From assembly GCA_041392065.1 (NCBI GenBank), contig JAWKMU010000006.1, forward strand, positions 62,001 to 126,000: a stretch of DNA of 64,000 nucleotides, read 5' to 3'. The notes below the pieces were generated by a model, which was given only the letters and a program-made list of their open reading frames with translations, made no database searches and was not told the DNA's origin. This stretch comes from CAJQLB01 sp041392065 (lineage in GTDB: Bacteria; Bacteroidota; Bacteroidia; Flavobacteriales; Flavobacteriaceae). Shown here piece by piece: positions 50,182 through 58,731 of the stretch (position 1 is its first letter; each line of letters opens with the position of its first letter). The position numbers and the translations under genes were made by a program.

Positions 50182-50970
50182 ATGCAAACAGAAAAAGTTG
50201 TAAATCATATTGTAAATTGGCTTAAGAATTATGCCATAAATGCTAAGGTAAACGGATTTGTAGTTGGTATTTCTGGCGGAATAGATTCGGCTGTGACCTC
50301 AACTTTATGTGCCAAAACAGGATTAAAAGTACTTTGTATTGAAATGCCAATACATCAAGCTGCAAGCCATGTAAGTCGTGGGCAAGAACACATTGCGCAA
50401 CTTAAAAAGCGTTTTGAAAATGTAAATGATATTAAAGTAGATTTAACTCCTGTTTTTGAAGAATTTAAAACTGAAGTTTCTCTTGAAGGCAAGCAAGCTA
50501 CTGTTGATATGGCTTTGGCAAATACAAGAGCACGTTTACGAATGACGACGTTATATTATCACGCAGGATTATTAGGCTTACTCGTTGCTGGAACTGGAAA
50601 TAAAGTAGAAGATTTTGGAGTTGGTTTTTACACAAAATATGGTGATGGAGGTGTAGATTTAAGTCCAATTGCTGATCTTTTAAAATCTGAAGTTTATAAA
50701 ATAGGCGAGTTTTTAAAAGTTCCAGATTCTATAATGAAAGCAGCACCAAGCGATGGTTTGTTTGGAGATGCGAGAAGTGATGAAGACCAAATTGGAGCCA
50801 ATTATGACGAATTGGAATGGGCAATGGAAATGAACGAGCAAGGAAAAACAACCAACGATTTTTCAGGTCGTGATAAAGTTGTTTTCGAAATTTTTAAGCG
50901 CTATAATTCAAGCAATAAGCACAAAATGATACCTATTCCTATTTGCGAAATTCCTAAAAATTTAAAATAA
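50182..50970 (+). CDS. nadE: NH3-dependent NAD+ synthetase
   Basis: 262 residues. The ATP-pyrophosphatase P-loop SGGIDSAV (VGISGGIDSAVTSTL) is in the first 45 residues; AGTGNKVEDFGVGFYTKYGDGGVDLSPIADL is the NAD synthetase signature. No nitrilase/glutaminase domain, so it uses ammonia directly. Divergent from gldB. Confidence 0.96.
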   Translation: MQTEKVVNHIVNWLKNYAINAKVNGFVVGISGGIDSAVTSTLCAKTGLKVLCIEMPIHQAASHVSRGQEHIAQLKKRFENVNDIKVDLTPVFEEFKTEVSLEGKQATVDMALANTRARLRMTTLYYHAGLLGLLVAGTGNKVEDFGVGFYTKYGDGGVDLSPIADLLKSEVYKIGEFLKVPDSIMKAAPSDGLFGDARSDEDQIGANYDELEWAMEMNEQGKTTNDFSGRDKVVFEIFKRYNSSNKHKMIPIPICEIPKNLK

Positions 50971-51018
50971 GTCTTGCAAAATTCATAACATATTAAGCCT
51001 TTGCTTTGTTTTTTTTCT

Positions 51019-51026
51019 TAAATTTG
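51019..51026 (+). promoter_or_regulatory. Predicted -7 box of the response regulator gene
   Basis: TAAATTTG, exact consensus, 76 bases before the ATG at 51103. An upstream TTG is only 15 bases away, shorter than usual. Confidence 0.4.
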
Positions 51027-51102
51027 AAACTATCTGCTCAATTAAAAAACCCAAAACTCTACTTATTTGTGGACTTTAATTTAACAAAAAAAAACATTAA
51101 TC

Positions 51103-51732
51103 ATGATTAAGGTATTGGTAGCAGATCACCATCCTATCATAAGAACAGGTTTAAAAATGTTGTTTGAGTCTTCTCCAGACATTCAAGTGATTGGAAGCGT
51201 AACAACAGGAAGGGAATTGTTCGATTTTGTTGGCAGAACAAGGGTTGATGTTGTCTTATCTGAAATAGATTTACCTGAACTTAATGGTATTACTGCACTT
51301 AGAACGCTTAAAAAAGAATACCATGATGTAAAAGTGATAATGTTTAGCTCTCATCCTGAAGAAATTTATGCTCTTAGCACCATAAAAGCCGGAGCTTCTG
51401 GTTACTTAACCAAAACCGTAAGTACGCAAACCATAAAAGATGCTATATTAAAAGTTTACAGTGGTGGCATTTATATTAGCAACAACTTAGCACAACGACT
51501 TGCGTTTGATGAGCGTGGCAATAAACCTAGTAAACTATACAAAAAGCTTTCAACTCGAGAAGTCGAAGTTTTAAAGCTCTTATCTTCAGGTAGACGCAAT
51601 AAGGAAATAGCAGAAGAATTGAATATTAACGAAAAAACCGTTAGTACTTACAAGGCAAGACTTATGAAAAAGCTTAAAGTTACCAACCTTGTAGATTTAA
51701 TTAACCAAGCACGACATATAGAGCTAGGTTAA
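51103..51732 (+). CDS. Degenerate NarL-type response regulator
   Basis: 209 residues. Receiver domain (1-120) plus LuxR-type HTH (~145-205: LSTREVEVLKLLSSGRRNKEIAEELNINEKTVSTYKARLMKKL). The phospho-acceptor is replaced: the site reads VVLSEIDLP with Glu54, and the acidic pair is Asp8-His9. The conserved Lys (GYLTK, Lys104) is kept. Phosphorylation is probably not the switch; Glu54 could mimic the active state. No partner kinase is adjacent. Convergent with dnaG, overlapping by 9 bases. Confidence 0.88.
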   Translation: MIKVLVADHHPIIRTGLKMLFESSPDIQVIGSVTTGRELFDFVGRTRVDVVLSEIDLPELNGITALRTLKKEYHDVKVIMFSSHPEEIYALSTIKAGASGYLTKTVSTQTIKDAILKVYSGGIYISNNLAQRLAFDERGNKPSKLYKKLSTREVEVLKLLSSGRRNKEIAEELNINEKTVSTYKARLMKKLKVTNLVDLINQARHIELG

Positions 51733-53700
51733 ATCACTTACTCTTAACGTCTCTTGTTTTCTAGTTATTAATTTTTCTAAAGTCTTATAATTTAAAACAT
51801 CTTCTAAAATTTCTTTATGAGATTCAGATATATTTTGCTTTGTTTGTTCACTTAAGTCTTTAATTTTTTTATAAATTAATAAACATCTTAAGCTTAAGAT
51901 ACTTTCATTTACATCTTGAGCAATCCTCTGAGTTTTACTTTTTGGGAAAATGTTTTTACTCTCCCAATTAGATAGTTGATACTTTTCATCATTCATTAGT
52001 ATCGTTGAAATTTCATCTACAAACTCATTATTTTCTGAATTATTAATAAAACTATCAATCATTATATTTTCCTCTCGATTATAATAATCAATCAATAAAT
52101 AATAAAGTGATCTAAAACTTTCATTTGCAAATTCCATTTCATCTTCCTGTAAATCTAAATACACTTTCTCATAAACTTTTGCCTTCTGAATAACTGGATC
52201 CAATAATAATTCTCCTTTTTCAGTTTCTTTGTATATCATATCATCAAATTCTTCAGTAACATTACCATATAGTAGTAATTTCTCAATGATACTCTTTTCT
52301 AATACATATTGTCTATCAACTTTTTTTACAGGAATTTTATGTTGAATAACATCGAAAGCTTTTTGTTCTTCTTTGTAAGTTTTATTGGCATCTTGAAGTT
52401 CTTTTTTGCCAATTTGAGCTAAAGTGCTAAACAGTACTTCTTCGCTAATATCCATAATTTTGGCACATTCCTGAACATAAACCTCTTTTTGAATGCGATC
52501 AGGTATTTTAGAAATACTATTTACTATATCTCTAATCAATCCAGCTTTTTTTACTGGATCATTTTTTGCCTCTTCCATTAACAAAGAAGCTTTATAGGCT
52601 ATAAAATCTTTAGCATTTTCTTCAAGGTACAAGGTGAGTTCTTCAAATGTATTTTGTTTGGCAAAACTATCAGGATCTTCTCCATCAGGAAAAGTACAAA
52701 CCTTTACATTCATACCTTGCTCAAGAATTAAATCGATACCTCGAAGTGATGCTCTAATACCAGCAGCATCACCATCAAAAAGCACAGTAATGTTTTTAGT
52801 AAGACGATTAATCAATCTAATCTGTTCTGGTGTAAGTGCAGTTCCAGACGAAGACACTACATTTTTTATTCCTTTTTGATGAAACTGAATCACGTCTGTA
52901 TAACCTTCGACCAAATAACAGTTGTCTTCTTTAGCAATGCTCTGTTTAGCGTGATAAATTCCATAAAGTATTTTACTTTTATGATAAATATCACTTTCTG
53001 GAGAGTTTAAGTATTTCGCAGCTTTTTTATCAGTTATTAAAATTCGACCACCAAAACCCAGAACACGTCCACTCATACTATGAATTGGAAACATCACACG
53101 ACCTTTAAATCGGTCAAAATGCTTTTCGTCCTTTACAATAGTGAGACCTGTTTTTTCAAGAAAATCAATATTATAACCTTGCTTTAAAGCTTCGTCTGTA
53201 AAGGCTTGCCACTCATCAAGCGCATAACCTAAATTAAATTTCTTTATCGTTTCGTCTGTAAAACCTCGTTCTTTAAAATAGCTTAAACCAATAGCTTGAC
53301 CTTTGTCAGTTTTATAAAGTGTTTTCTGAAAATATTTACTTGCAAACTCGCTAACCAAATACATACTTTCGCGCTCGTTAGCTTGCTCTTTGTCTTCATC
53401 ACTTTGTTCAGATTCTTCAATCTCTATATTGTACTTTTTGGCAAGGTATTTAATGGCTTCAGGATAGGTAAAATGCTCATGTTCCATTAAGAACGAAACC
53501 ACAGTACCACCTTTTCCGCTTGAAAAATCCTTCCAGATTTGTTTTACTGGCGAAACCATAAAACTTGGTGTACGTTCATCGCTAAAAGGACTTAGCCCTT
53601 TAAAATTGCTGCCTGATTTTTTAAGTTGCACAAAATCACCAATAACCTCCTCTACTCGAGCAGTTTCAAACACTTGGTCTATGGTCGATTTTGATATCAA
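51724..53700 (-). CDS. dnaG: DNA primase without canonical zinc ligands
   Basis: 658 residues. RNA primer synthesis at the fork. The N-terminal zinc-binding region keeps its surroundings (KGLSPFSDERTPSF and QIWKDFSSGKGG) but all four ligands are replaced: Ser37, Ser40, Asp58, Ser61 in place of Cys, His, Cys, Cys. The catalytic Toprim core is complete: CYLVEGYTDVIQFHQKG, SSSGTALTPEQI and LFDGDAAGIRAS. The C-terminal ~220 residues are the helicase-interaction type, low similarity expected. Confidence 0.94.
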   Translation of the reverse strand: MISKSTIDQVFETARVEEVIGDFVQLKKSGSNFKGLSPFSDERTPSFMVSPVKQIWKDFSSGKGGTVVSFLMEHEHFTYPEAIKYLAKKYNIEIEESEQSDEDKEQANERESMYLVSEFASKYFQKTLYKTDKGQAIGLSYFKERGFTDETIKKFNLGYALDEWQAFTDEALKQGYNIDFLEKTGLTIVKDEKHFDRFKGRVMFPIHSMSGRVLGFGGRILITDKKAAKYLNSPESDIYHKSKILYGIYHAKQSIAKEDNCYLVEGYTDVIQFHQKGIKNVVSSSGTALTPEQIRLINRLTKNITVLFDGDAAGIRASLRGIDLILEQGMNVKVCTFPDGEDPDSFAKQNTFEELTLYLEENAKDFIAYKASLLMEEAKNDPVKKAGLIRDIVNSISKIPDRIQKEVYVQECAKIMDISEEVLFSTLAQIGKKELQDANKTYKEEQKAFDVIQHKIPVKKVDRQYVLEKSIIEKLLLYGNVTEEFDDMIYKETEKGELLLDPVIQKAKVYEKVYLDLQEDEMEFANESFRSLYYLLIDYYNREENIMIDSFINNSENNEFVDEISTILMNDEKYQLSNWESKNIFPKSKTQRIAQDVNESILSLRCLLIYKKIKDLSEQTKQNISESHKEILEDVLNYKTLEKLITRKQETLRVSDLT

Positions 53701-53777
53701 AGGTTTAATTTTTTGAAGACTATAAAAGTAATAAGAATTTATGTAATGATAAATCCGTTATACATTTTGATAAAATT

Positions 53778-53895
53778 CGTCAATTCGAGTGGAATTTACG
53801 ATTGAAAATGAGTAAAATCTGTATCGAGAATAGATTTTTTCTCATTAATTAGTTCTCGATACAATTTTTTATCAAAAAAATTACTCGAACTGACA
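53778..53895. repeat. 118-bp composite inverted repeat, second copy
   Basis: Outer arms GTCAATTCGAGT (53779-53790) and ACTCGAACTGACA (53883-53895); inner GTATCGAGAA and TTCTCGATAC arms around a 20-base centre. Same organisation as 40550-40650. It lies between dnaG and the outer-membrane protein gene. A 68-codon frame here is a repeat artefact. Confidence 0.75.
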
Positions 53896-53988
53896 TTTAA
53901 AAATGAATTGAAACTTAAAATTTGCAATATTAAAAAAGGCTCACAGTTTATAACCATGAGCCTTAATAACATGAAAAAAGTTAGCGGT

Positions 53989-55065
53989 TTAATCCATATC
54001 AAAACGTACTCCTAAAGAGATGTTATTTTGCTTTACAGCTTGGTCTTTAAAAATTGGTGATAAATCGTACTTTACATAAATTGCTGTATCATCAAAAGCT
54101 AAATAACCACTTAAACCGTAAACCAAACTTGTGGCATTAAAGCTTCGTTTTATTTTATCTTTAATGCTTTCTCCATCTACAGAGTACTTGAGTTTTTGCC
54201 TTGTTCCAATATTAAAGCCAGCATAACCACCTACACCTATTTTAAACTGATTGTATGTTGAATATCTAAAATATGTATCTCTGTCAATACGTTTTGAAGG
54301 ACCAAATTCAAAATGAACTGGAAATACTAAATTACTTATAGACAACTTAGATTTCTTTAATTCAGATGGGAATTCCTCTAGCATGGTTTGGTTGCCATCT
54401 TGCACAAAATACATATTGTCTTTAGGCTTAAGTCCATTTATTTGAAAAGAATAACCATATTTAAGTCTTAAGAAGTTAGAGTTTTTAAACACTCTTGTTT
54501 TCCAAGCCCAACCGATTTCGAAAAATCTCGAACCACCAATTTTATATGGTGTATCATCAAAGCTTTCACCATCAACTATAGCATTGTTTAATCCGAAAGC
54601 TAAAACAAAGTCGCTTGTAGTACGTTTATCGTACTTTCTTGGTTTGTTTTTCCAGCGTCCAATTCTAAAGAAATTATCTTCAATATCAGAACCACCAATA
54701 CTAATTCTAAAACCAGGATCGTCGTCATCTGAAATCATTGAAACATCTGTATTTCGCTCTAAAAGTGCAATTTTATTGTCTACTATGGCTAAACGGTTTT
54801 CAATGTTTAACGCTCTATTTTTTGCAGCTTCTTTTTTTAAATTCTCAGCTTCGGTTTCTGTGATTTCGCCATTTTCAAAGCGCTTATTAATAGCTTCAAC
54901 TTCTTCCTTTAAAAATTCGCGCTCTTCGGTTTTTATTTTCTCTTTAAGCTCTTTTAATATTTCTATTTTCTGAGAATTGTTTGTTGACGTTGTATCTTGA
55001 GCATTAACTATTGCAACGCTAAAAACTAAAATAATACTCGCTAAATACTTTGTAATTGTTTGCAT
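53989..55065 (-). CDS. Outer-membrane beta-barrel protein with coiled-coil N-terminus
   Basis: 358 residues. Signal peptide (YLASIILVFSVAIVNAQ), then a highly charged coiled-coil (~30-105: KEKIKTEEREFLKEEVEAINKRFENGEITETEAENLKKEAAKN), then a beta-barrel part with alternating aromatic strands ending ISLGVRFDMD, a terminal aromatic/acidic strand. Function not recognised. It follows the sigma/anti-sigma pair on the same strand, so it may be a target or an envelope sensor of that system. Confidence 0.78.
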   Translation of the reverse strand: MQTITKYLASIILVFSVAIVNAQDTTSTNNSQKIEILKELKEKIKTEEREFLKEEVEAINKRFENGEITETEAENLKKEAAKNRALNIENRLAIVDNKIALLERNTDVSMISDDDDPGFRISIGGSDIEDNFFRIGRWKNKPRKYDKRTTSDFVLAFGLNNAIVDGESFDDTPYKIGGSRFFEIGWAWKTRVFKNSNFLRLKYGYSFQINGLKPKDNMYFVQDGNQTMLEEFPSELKKSKLSISNLVFPVHFEFGPSKRIDRDTYFRYSTYNQFKIGVGGYAGFNIGTRQKLKYSVDGESIKDKIKRSFNATSLVYGLSGYLAFDDTAIYVKYDLSPIFKDQAVKQNNISLGVRFDMD

Positions 55066-55146
55066 AACTGTTCGTTTTTTGATTTATTGATTTTTGATTT
55101 GATGAATTTACCTTTCCGTCTTCAATTCTTTATTGAATTGAACCCA

Positions 55147-55169
55147 CCTTCCCTTAAAATAAGGGAAGG
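55147..55169. repeat. Perfect 9-bp inverted repeat
   Basis: CCTTCCCTT, spacer AAAAT, then AAGGGAAGG. It lies 9 bases after the anti-sigma stop. No T-run follows on the minus strand, so a terminator is less likely than another small palindromic repeat. On the plus strand TTTTT follows. Confidence 0.6.
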
Positions 55170-55177
55170 AATTTTTA

Positions 55178-55975
55178 TTAATTATTTCTTTCTGCTACAG
55201 CAGTTTTTACCGATTCATAACCAGATTTTATAGCCTCAAAAACTTTAGCTCTAAAAGATTGCTCTAAATCGTCTTCAACCGATTGAAGCAAAGCATTCGC
55301 ATCTACTTTATTCGTAGCTTCGTCATATAGTTTTTGCATGGTGATTTCCTTTTGAGCAGCCTCTAAAAGCGCATCAATTTCTTCTGCTGTCACTTCTTTG
55401 TTGTCTTTTTGAAGCTGTTGAATTTGTGCTACGACGTCCTTCACCTTTTGGTCTTCAAAACTTAAAACCTCTGCCTTCTTTTCAGAGTCTTGTTTGGCAA
55501 CATCTTTAGTATTTACTTCTGCTATAGCAGTAATTTCAGGTTCCTTTTCTTTAATTAAAGCGTCCTGCTTTTTATTTACAAGGGTTTTTAAAGGTGTTTT
55601 ATCAATGGTTGTTTTAGAATCACTTTGTTGAATGTTTTCTGGTTCAACTTTATCTTTCTGCTCAGCAACATGTGGACTATTTTCTTTTAAAACCTCTTTA
55701 TTTTCTATCACTTCTGTGTCAATTACATTTTCTTTTTCAGTGTCTACAATGGTTGGTTCAATAATGTTTGTATTAGATTTAAAAACAAAGGTTATTGCCA
55801 ATAAAACACCAACTATTGCAGCTGCTATTCCTAACCACCAAAACCCTTTATGGCTTTGCTTGCCTTCCGCTTTGTCCAATCTGTCACTTAGCCTGTTCCA
55901 AGCATCTTTGCTTGGTTGTAAGCTTCGTTTTTCAAGCTTTTCTTTTAGTTGCTCTTCAAATTTAATTGGTGCCAT
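55178..55975 (-). CDS. Single-span anti-sigma-factor-like protein
   Basis: 265 residues. The N-terminal ~45 residues (KFEEQLKEKLEKRSLQPSKDAWNRLSDRLDKAEG) fit a cytosolic sigma-binding segment; one membrane helix follows at ~47-68 (WWLGIAAAIVGVLLAITFVF); the rest is a Lys/Glu-rich low-complexity extracytoplasmic region. The gene begins 14 bases inside the ECF sigma gene, the usual coupling for a sigma/anti-sigma pair. The anti-sigma role is inferred from that, since no conserved zinc motif is seen. Confidence 0.72.
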   Translation of the reverse strand: MAPIKFEEQLKEKLEKRSLQPSKDAWNRLSDRLDKAEGKQSHKGFWWLGIAAAIVGVLLAITFVFKSNTNIIEPTIVDTEKENVIDTEVIENKEVLKENSPHVAEQKDKVEPENIQQSDSKTTIDKTPLKTLVNKKQDALIKEKEPEITAIAEVNTKDVAKQDSEKKAEVLSFEDQKVKDVVAQIQQLQKDNKEVTAEEIDALLEAAQKEITMQKLYDEATNKVDANALLQSVEDDLEQSFRAKVFEAIKSGYESVKTAVAERNN

Positions 55976-56537
55976 AACTTGTTTTATTAAGTTGTTTTAT
56001 TTGCTGCTGTAACAGCTTACGTGCTTTAAATAATTGCGATTTTGATGTGCTTTCTGATATGTGTAAGAGCTCTGCAATTTCGCTATGCTTATATCCTTCA
56101 ATGGCATACATATTAAACACCATTCGGTATCCTTCAGGAAGCTTATCAATGAGTTGCTGTATCTGGTCTACCTCAAGCTCTGTTTCTGTGTAATGTGTTG
56201 GTTCATCATAAATCTCCATATCGTCCGTTGAAAATTCCAATTCCTTTTTTTTACGTAAAAAAGAGATAGATTCTCTTATCATGATGCGTCTTATCCAACC
56301 TTCAAAACTACCTTCATTTTTAAAGGTTTTTAATTGTGTAAACACTTTAAAAAAACCATTGAGCATCACTTCTTCTGCTTGGTGAACATCCTTTATATAA
56401 TAGCGACAAACGCTTAACATTTTTGGCGAGTGCATTTCAAACAGTACGTGTTGTGCATCACGATTGTTTTTGGCTGCTCGTTTAATAAGCTGAGCTTCGT
56501 TTTTATACAATGGAATAACTTTCAAAAGCGGATTCAT
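55962..56537 (-). CDS. ECF RNA polymerase sigma factor
   Basis: 191 residues. Region 2: AQHVLFEMHSPKMLSVCRYYIKDVHQAEEVMLNGFFKVF with the GSFEGWIRRIMIRESISFLRK block. Region 4: LPEGYRMVFNMYAIEGYKHSEIAELLHISESTSKSQLFKARKLL. Typical ECF length. First gene of the sigma/anti-sigma/outer-membrane run, so extracytoplasmic stress response is likely, with the signal unknown. Confidence 0.92.
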   Translation of the reverse strand: MNPLLKVIPLYKNEAQLIKRAAKNNRDAQHVLFEMHSPKMLSVCRYYIKDVHQAEEVMLNGFFKVFTQLKTFKNEGSFEGWIRRIMIRESISFLRKKKELEFSTDDMEIYDEPTHYTETELEVDQIQQLIDKLPEGYRMVFNMYAIEGYKHSEIAELLHISESTSKSQLFKARKLLQQQIKQLNKTSYGTN

Positions 56538-56720
56538 TTGTGATCTCTATTTATAAAGACGCAAAAGTTGTGCAAAAGGTTGCCTGAGGTTAAAATATTT
56601 TTTGTTTGCGCAATTTAGGACAATTATGGAAGCCATAAAACATTTGACTTTATGAGAAAAAAAGTCGAACTTCGTTTAACTTCGAATATAATTCATTAAA
56701 ACGAACCATATTCGGTAAAC

Positions 56721-57545
56721 TGTTGTAGCTAATTTGATGAAAGAACATTTAGTTAAAATAATATTTATGCTTTTGTTCAGCATTTATTGTACTGGACAAA
56801 CTTCAATGCATACGGAAATTAGCAGAATTGATTTACCGAAAGATTATGTTCTAAAAAATGGAGAGGCAAAAGAAATTATTGTGACCAGAAAAGTGAATCC
56901 TGGTCAAGATTTTTCCTATTCCGAAAAAACACATTACACTTTCCCAGAATTGTCAATTATCCAACTGAAACGATTTAAAGATTCGGAACTTGAATCAACA
57001 AGAGAATTTTCTGTAGACTCACTAAACAGAGTCTTAAAAAATACTGTAAGATTTAAACATAAAGCTTTAGGTTGGACAACTTCGAAATATGAAACTGTTT
57101 ATGGAGATAAAACAAAGGATTTAAAAATGCTAAATCCAGATGGAACATTGGATTATACAATGAGAGTAATTTTCAATGAAAACAATAACCCGATTGAAAT
57201 TAGAACTTTGAATAACAAAAATCAGTTAATTGGATTATCCACAGCCGAATACAATTACAAGAACAATAAGTTCACTTATATAGTTTATAAACAAGATGGT
57301 ACAGTTGTTTTAAATAAAACTGAATCTTTTAAAAAGGACTATGAAATAAAACGAAATGAATTTGGGGATTTAACTGAATTTTACTGGCCAACATCGAGTT
57401 CCGATATAAAATATTTGGTTGAATACAAATATGATGACCAAGGAAATTGGACAAGTATCAAGAAAACACAAATAGACGGTAATAAGAAAAAGACAACTGA
57501 AATTATAAAACGGAAAATAAAATATTTAAAAAACTAGCTACAACA
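56721..57545. mobile_element. Putative single-gene cassette bounded by an 11-bp inverted repeat
   Basis: TGTTGTAGCTA (56721-56731) and its exact complement TAGCTACAACA (57535-57545) bracket one gene. The left arm ends 5 bases before the ATG and the right arm contains the TAG stop codon (57535-57537). No integrase or transposase is present, so mobility is inferred only from this structure and the orphan gene. Confidence 0.5.
56737..57537 (+). CDS. Exported protein of unknown function in the cassette
   Basis: 266 residues from ATG 56737 (a TTG three bases earlier is not needed). Signal peptide (IIFMLLFSIYCTGQ). The mature part has repeating Tyr/Asp/Asn-rich strands (YDDQGNWTSIKKTQIDGNKKKTTEI, YNYKNNKFTYIVYKQDGT) like YD/MORN-type beta repeats found in many Bacteroidetes hypothetical proteins. 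No catalytic motif is recognised. It is alone, with genes of unrelated function on either side. Confidence 0.75.
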   Translation: MKEHLVKIIFMLLFSIYCTGQTSMHTEISRIDLPKDYVLKNGEAKEIIVTRKVNPGQDFSYSEKTHYTFPELSIIQLKRFKDSELESTREFSVDSLNRVLKNTVRFKHKALGWTTSKYETVYGDKTKDLKMLNPDGTLDYTMRVIFNENNNPIEIRTLNNKNQLIGLSTAEYNYKNNKFTYIVYKQDGTVVLNKTESFKKDYEIKRNEFGDLTEFYWPTSSSDIKYLVEYKYDDQGNWTSIKKTQIDGNKKKTTEIIKRKIKYLKN

Positions 57546-57599
57546 AAGTGTATTATTCATGCTTCATTTTTTATTAAAAGAAAAAAACTATATTTAATT

Positions 57600-57654
57600 A
57601 TCTGATTTGCCTCGATTGAAAATCCTCGCGGATTTTCACGAAACAAAATCAGAT
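57600..57654. repeat. 55-bp nested palindrome
   Basis: Outer arms ATCTGATTT (57600-57608) and its exact complement (57646-57654). The inner perfect 8-bp stem GAAAATCC / GGATTTTC has loop TCGC (57618-57637). It lies between the cassette-like gene and the metallophosphoesterase. Confidence 0.75.
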
Positions 57655-57680
57655 ACCAAACCGCTAAACAAAACATCAAA

Positions 57681-58682
57681 ATGAAACCTTATTTAACTGT
57701 ACTTTTCATAGGATTTTTTATTATTGGCTGTAAAACCAATACTAAACAACAGCCTATATTTTTACATGATGTTAAAAGTGGCCCAACACCTTGGACAAGC
57801 GACACTTTTGAGTTAGAAGAAGACGATTTTACTTTTGCCATTATTTCTGACCTAACTGGTGGTGAAAGATCAAATATTTACAGCACTGCTGTTTTTCAGT
57901 TAAACAGATTGGATCCAACTTTTGTATTAAGTGTTGGCGACCTTATTGATGGTGGAACAGAAGATACGCTTCAACTCAAAAAAGAATGGGATAGTTTTGA
58001 TTTAAGAACCTCTAAACTCAATATGCCTTTTTTTCATCTTGGTGGAAATCATGATTTAACAAACCCTATAATGCGTAAATTCTGGAAAAACAGATTTGGA
58101 CCAAGATATTATCATTTTGTTTATGAAAATGTATTGTTTTTAATGATGGATTCTGAAGATTACGAAGAGAAACGTATGCTAGAAATTTATGAGGCACGAG
58201 CTACAGCTTTAAAAATTATTGATGGAGAAATTGAAGGTGTTTATGAAGAATCTGAATATTACAAAATGCCAGAAAGAACGGTTGGAGGTATGAGTAACGA
58301 CCAATTTAATTATTTTAAAAACGTACTGGAGACTTATCCAGATGTAAAATGGACTTTTGTTTTGATGCACAAACCTCTCTGGATGCGAGAGGACGATAAG
58401 GGCTTAACTAAGCTTGAAAACCTTTTACAGCAAAGACCTTATTCAGTAATTAATGGTCATTTTCATTCTTTCTCTCACAGAAAAAGAAATGGCAGAGATT
58501 ATACCATTCTTGGTACAACTGGTGGAGCACAAAATGCAACAGACTCCATGTCTTTTGATCATGTAACTTTAGTAAGAATGGCAAAAGAACCTATAATTAC
58601 ACATTTAAAAATGGATGGTATTTTAGATGAAACTGGTAAAGTACAAGTTGTTTTAGACAGTTTAATTTTAGAAAATAACTAA
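57681..58682 (+). CDS. Calcineurin-like metallophosphoesterase, lipoprotein
   Basis: 333 residues. Lipobox GFFIIGCKTN. The fold motifs are SDLTGG (57-61), GDLIDGG, GGNHD and NGHFHSFSH. The first motif, normally DxH, is Asp57-Leu-Thr59, so the usual first-metal His is missing although the other ligands are present. This may be a subfamily with one altered metal site. Envelope-anchored; the substrate (a phosphomono- or diester) is unknown. Ends at a bidirectional terminator. Confidence 0.85.
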   Translation: MKPYLTVLFIGFFIIGCKTNTKQQPIFLHDVKSGPTPWTSDTFELEEDDFTFAIISDLTGGERSNIYSTAVFQLNRLDPTFVLSVGDLIDGGTEDTLQLKKEWDSFDLRTSKLNMPFFHLGGNHDLTNPIMRKFWKNRFGPRYYHFVYENVLFLMMDSEDYEEKRMLEIYEARATALKIIDGEIEGVYEESEYYKMPERTVGGMSNDQFNYFKNVLETYPDVKWTFVLMHKPLWMREDDKGLTKLENLLQQRPYSVINGHFHSFSHRKRNGRDYTILGTTGGAQNATDSMSFDHVTLVRMAKEPIITHLKMDGILDETGKVQVVLDSLILENN

Positions 58683-58688
58683 CCAAAC

Positions 58689-58722
58689 AAAAAAAGCCAG
58701 CTTAATTAAGCTGGCTTTTTTT
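58689..58722. terminator. Bidirectional intrinsic terminator
   Basis: Perfect palindrome: A-run, GCCAGCTTAA, TTAAGCTGGC, T-run. It serves the metallophosphoesterase on the plus strand and the convergent small gene on the minus strand. Confidence 0.9.
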
Positions 58723-58731
58723 CATTATTTG

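Noticed and set aside
53796..54002. 68-codon minus-strand frame
   Set aside because: It lies mostly inside a repeat element and overlaps the end of the outer-membrane protein gene; no recognisable protein.
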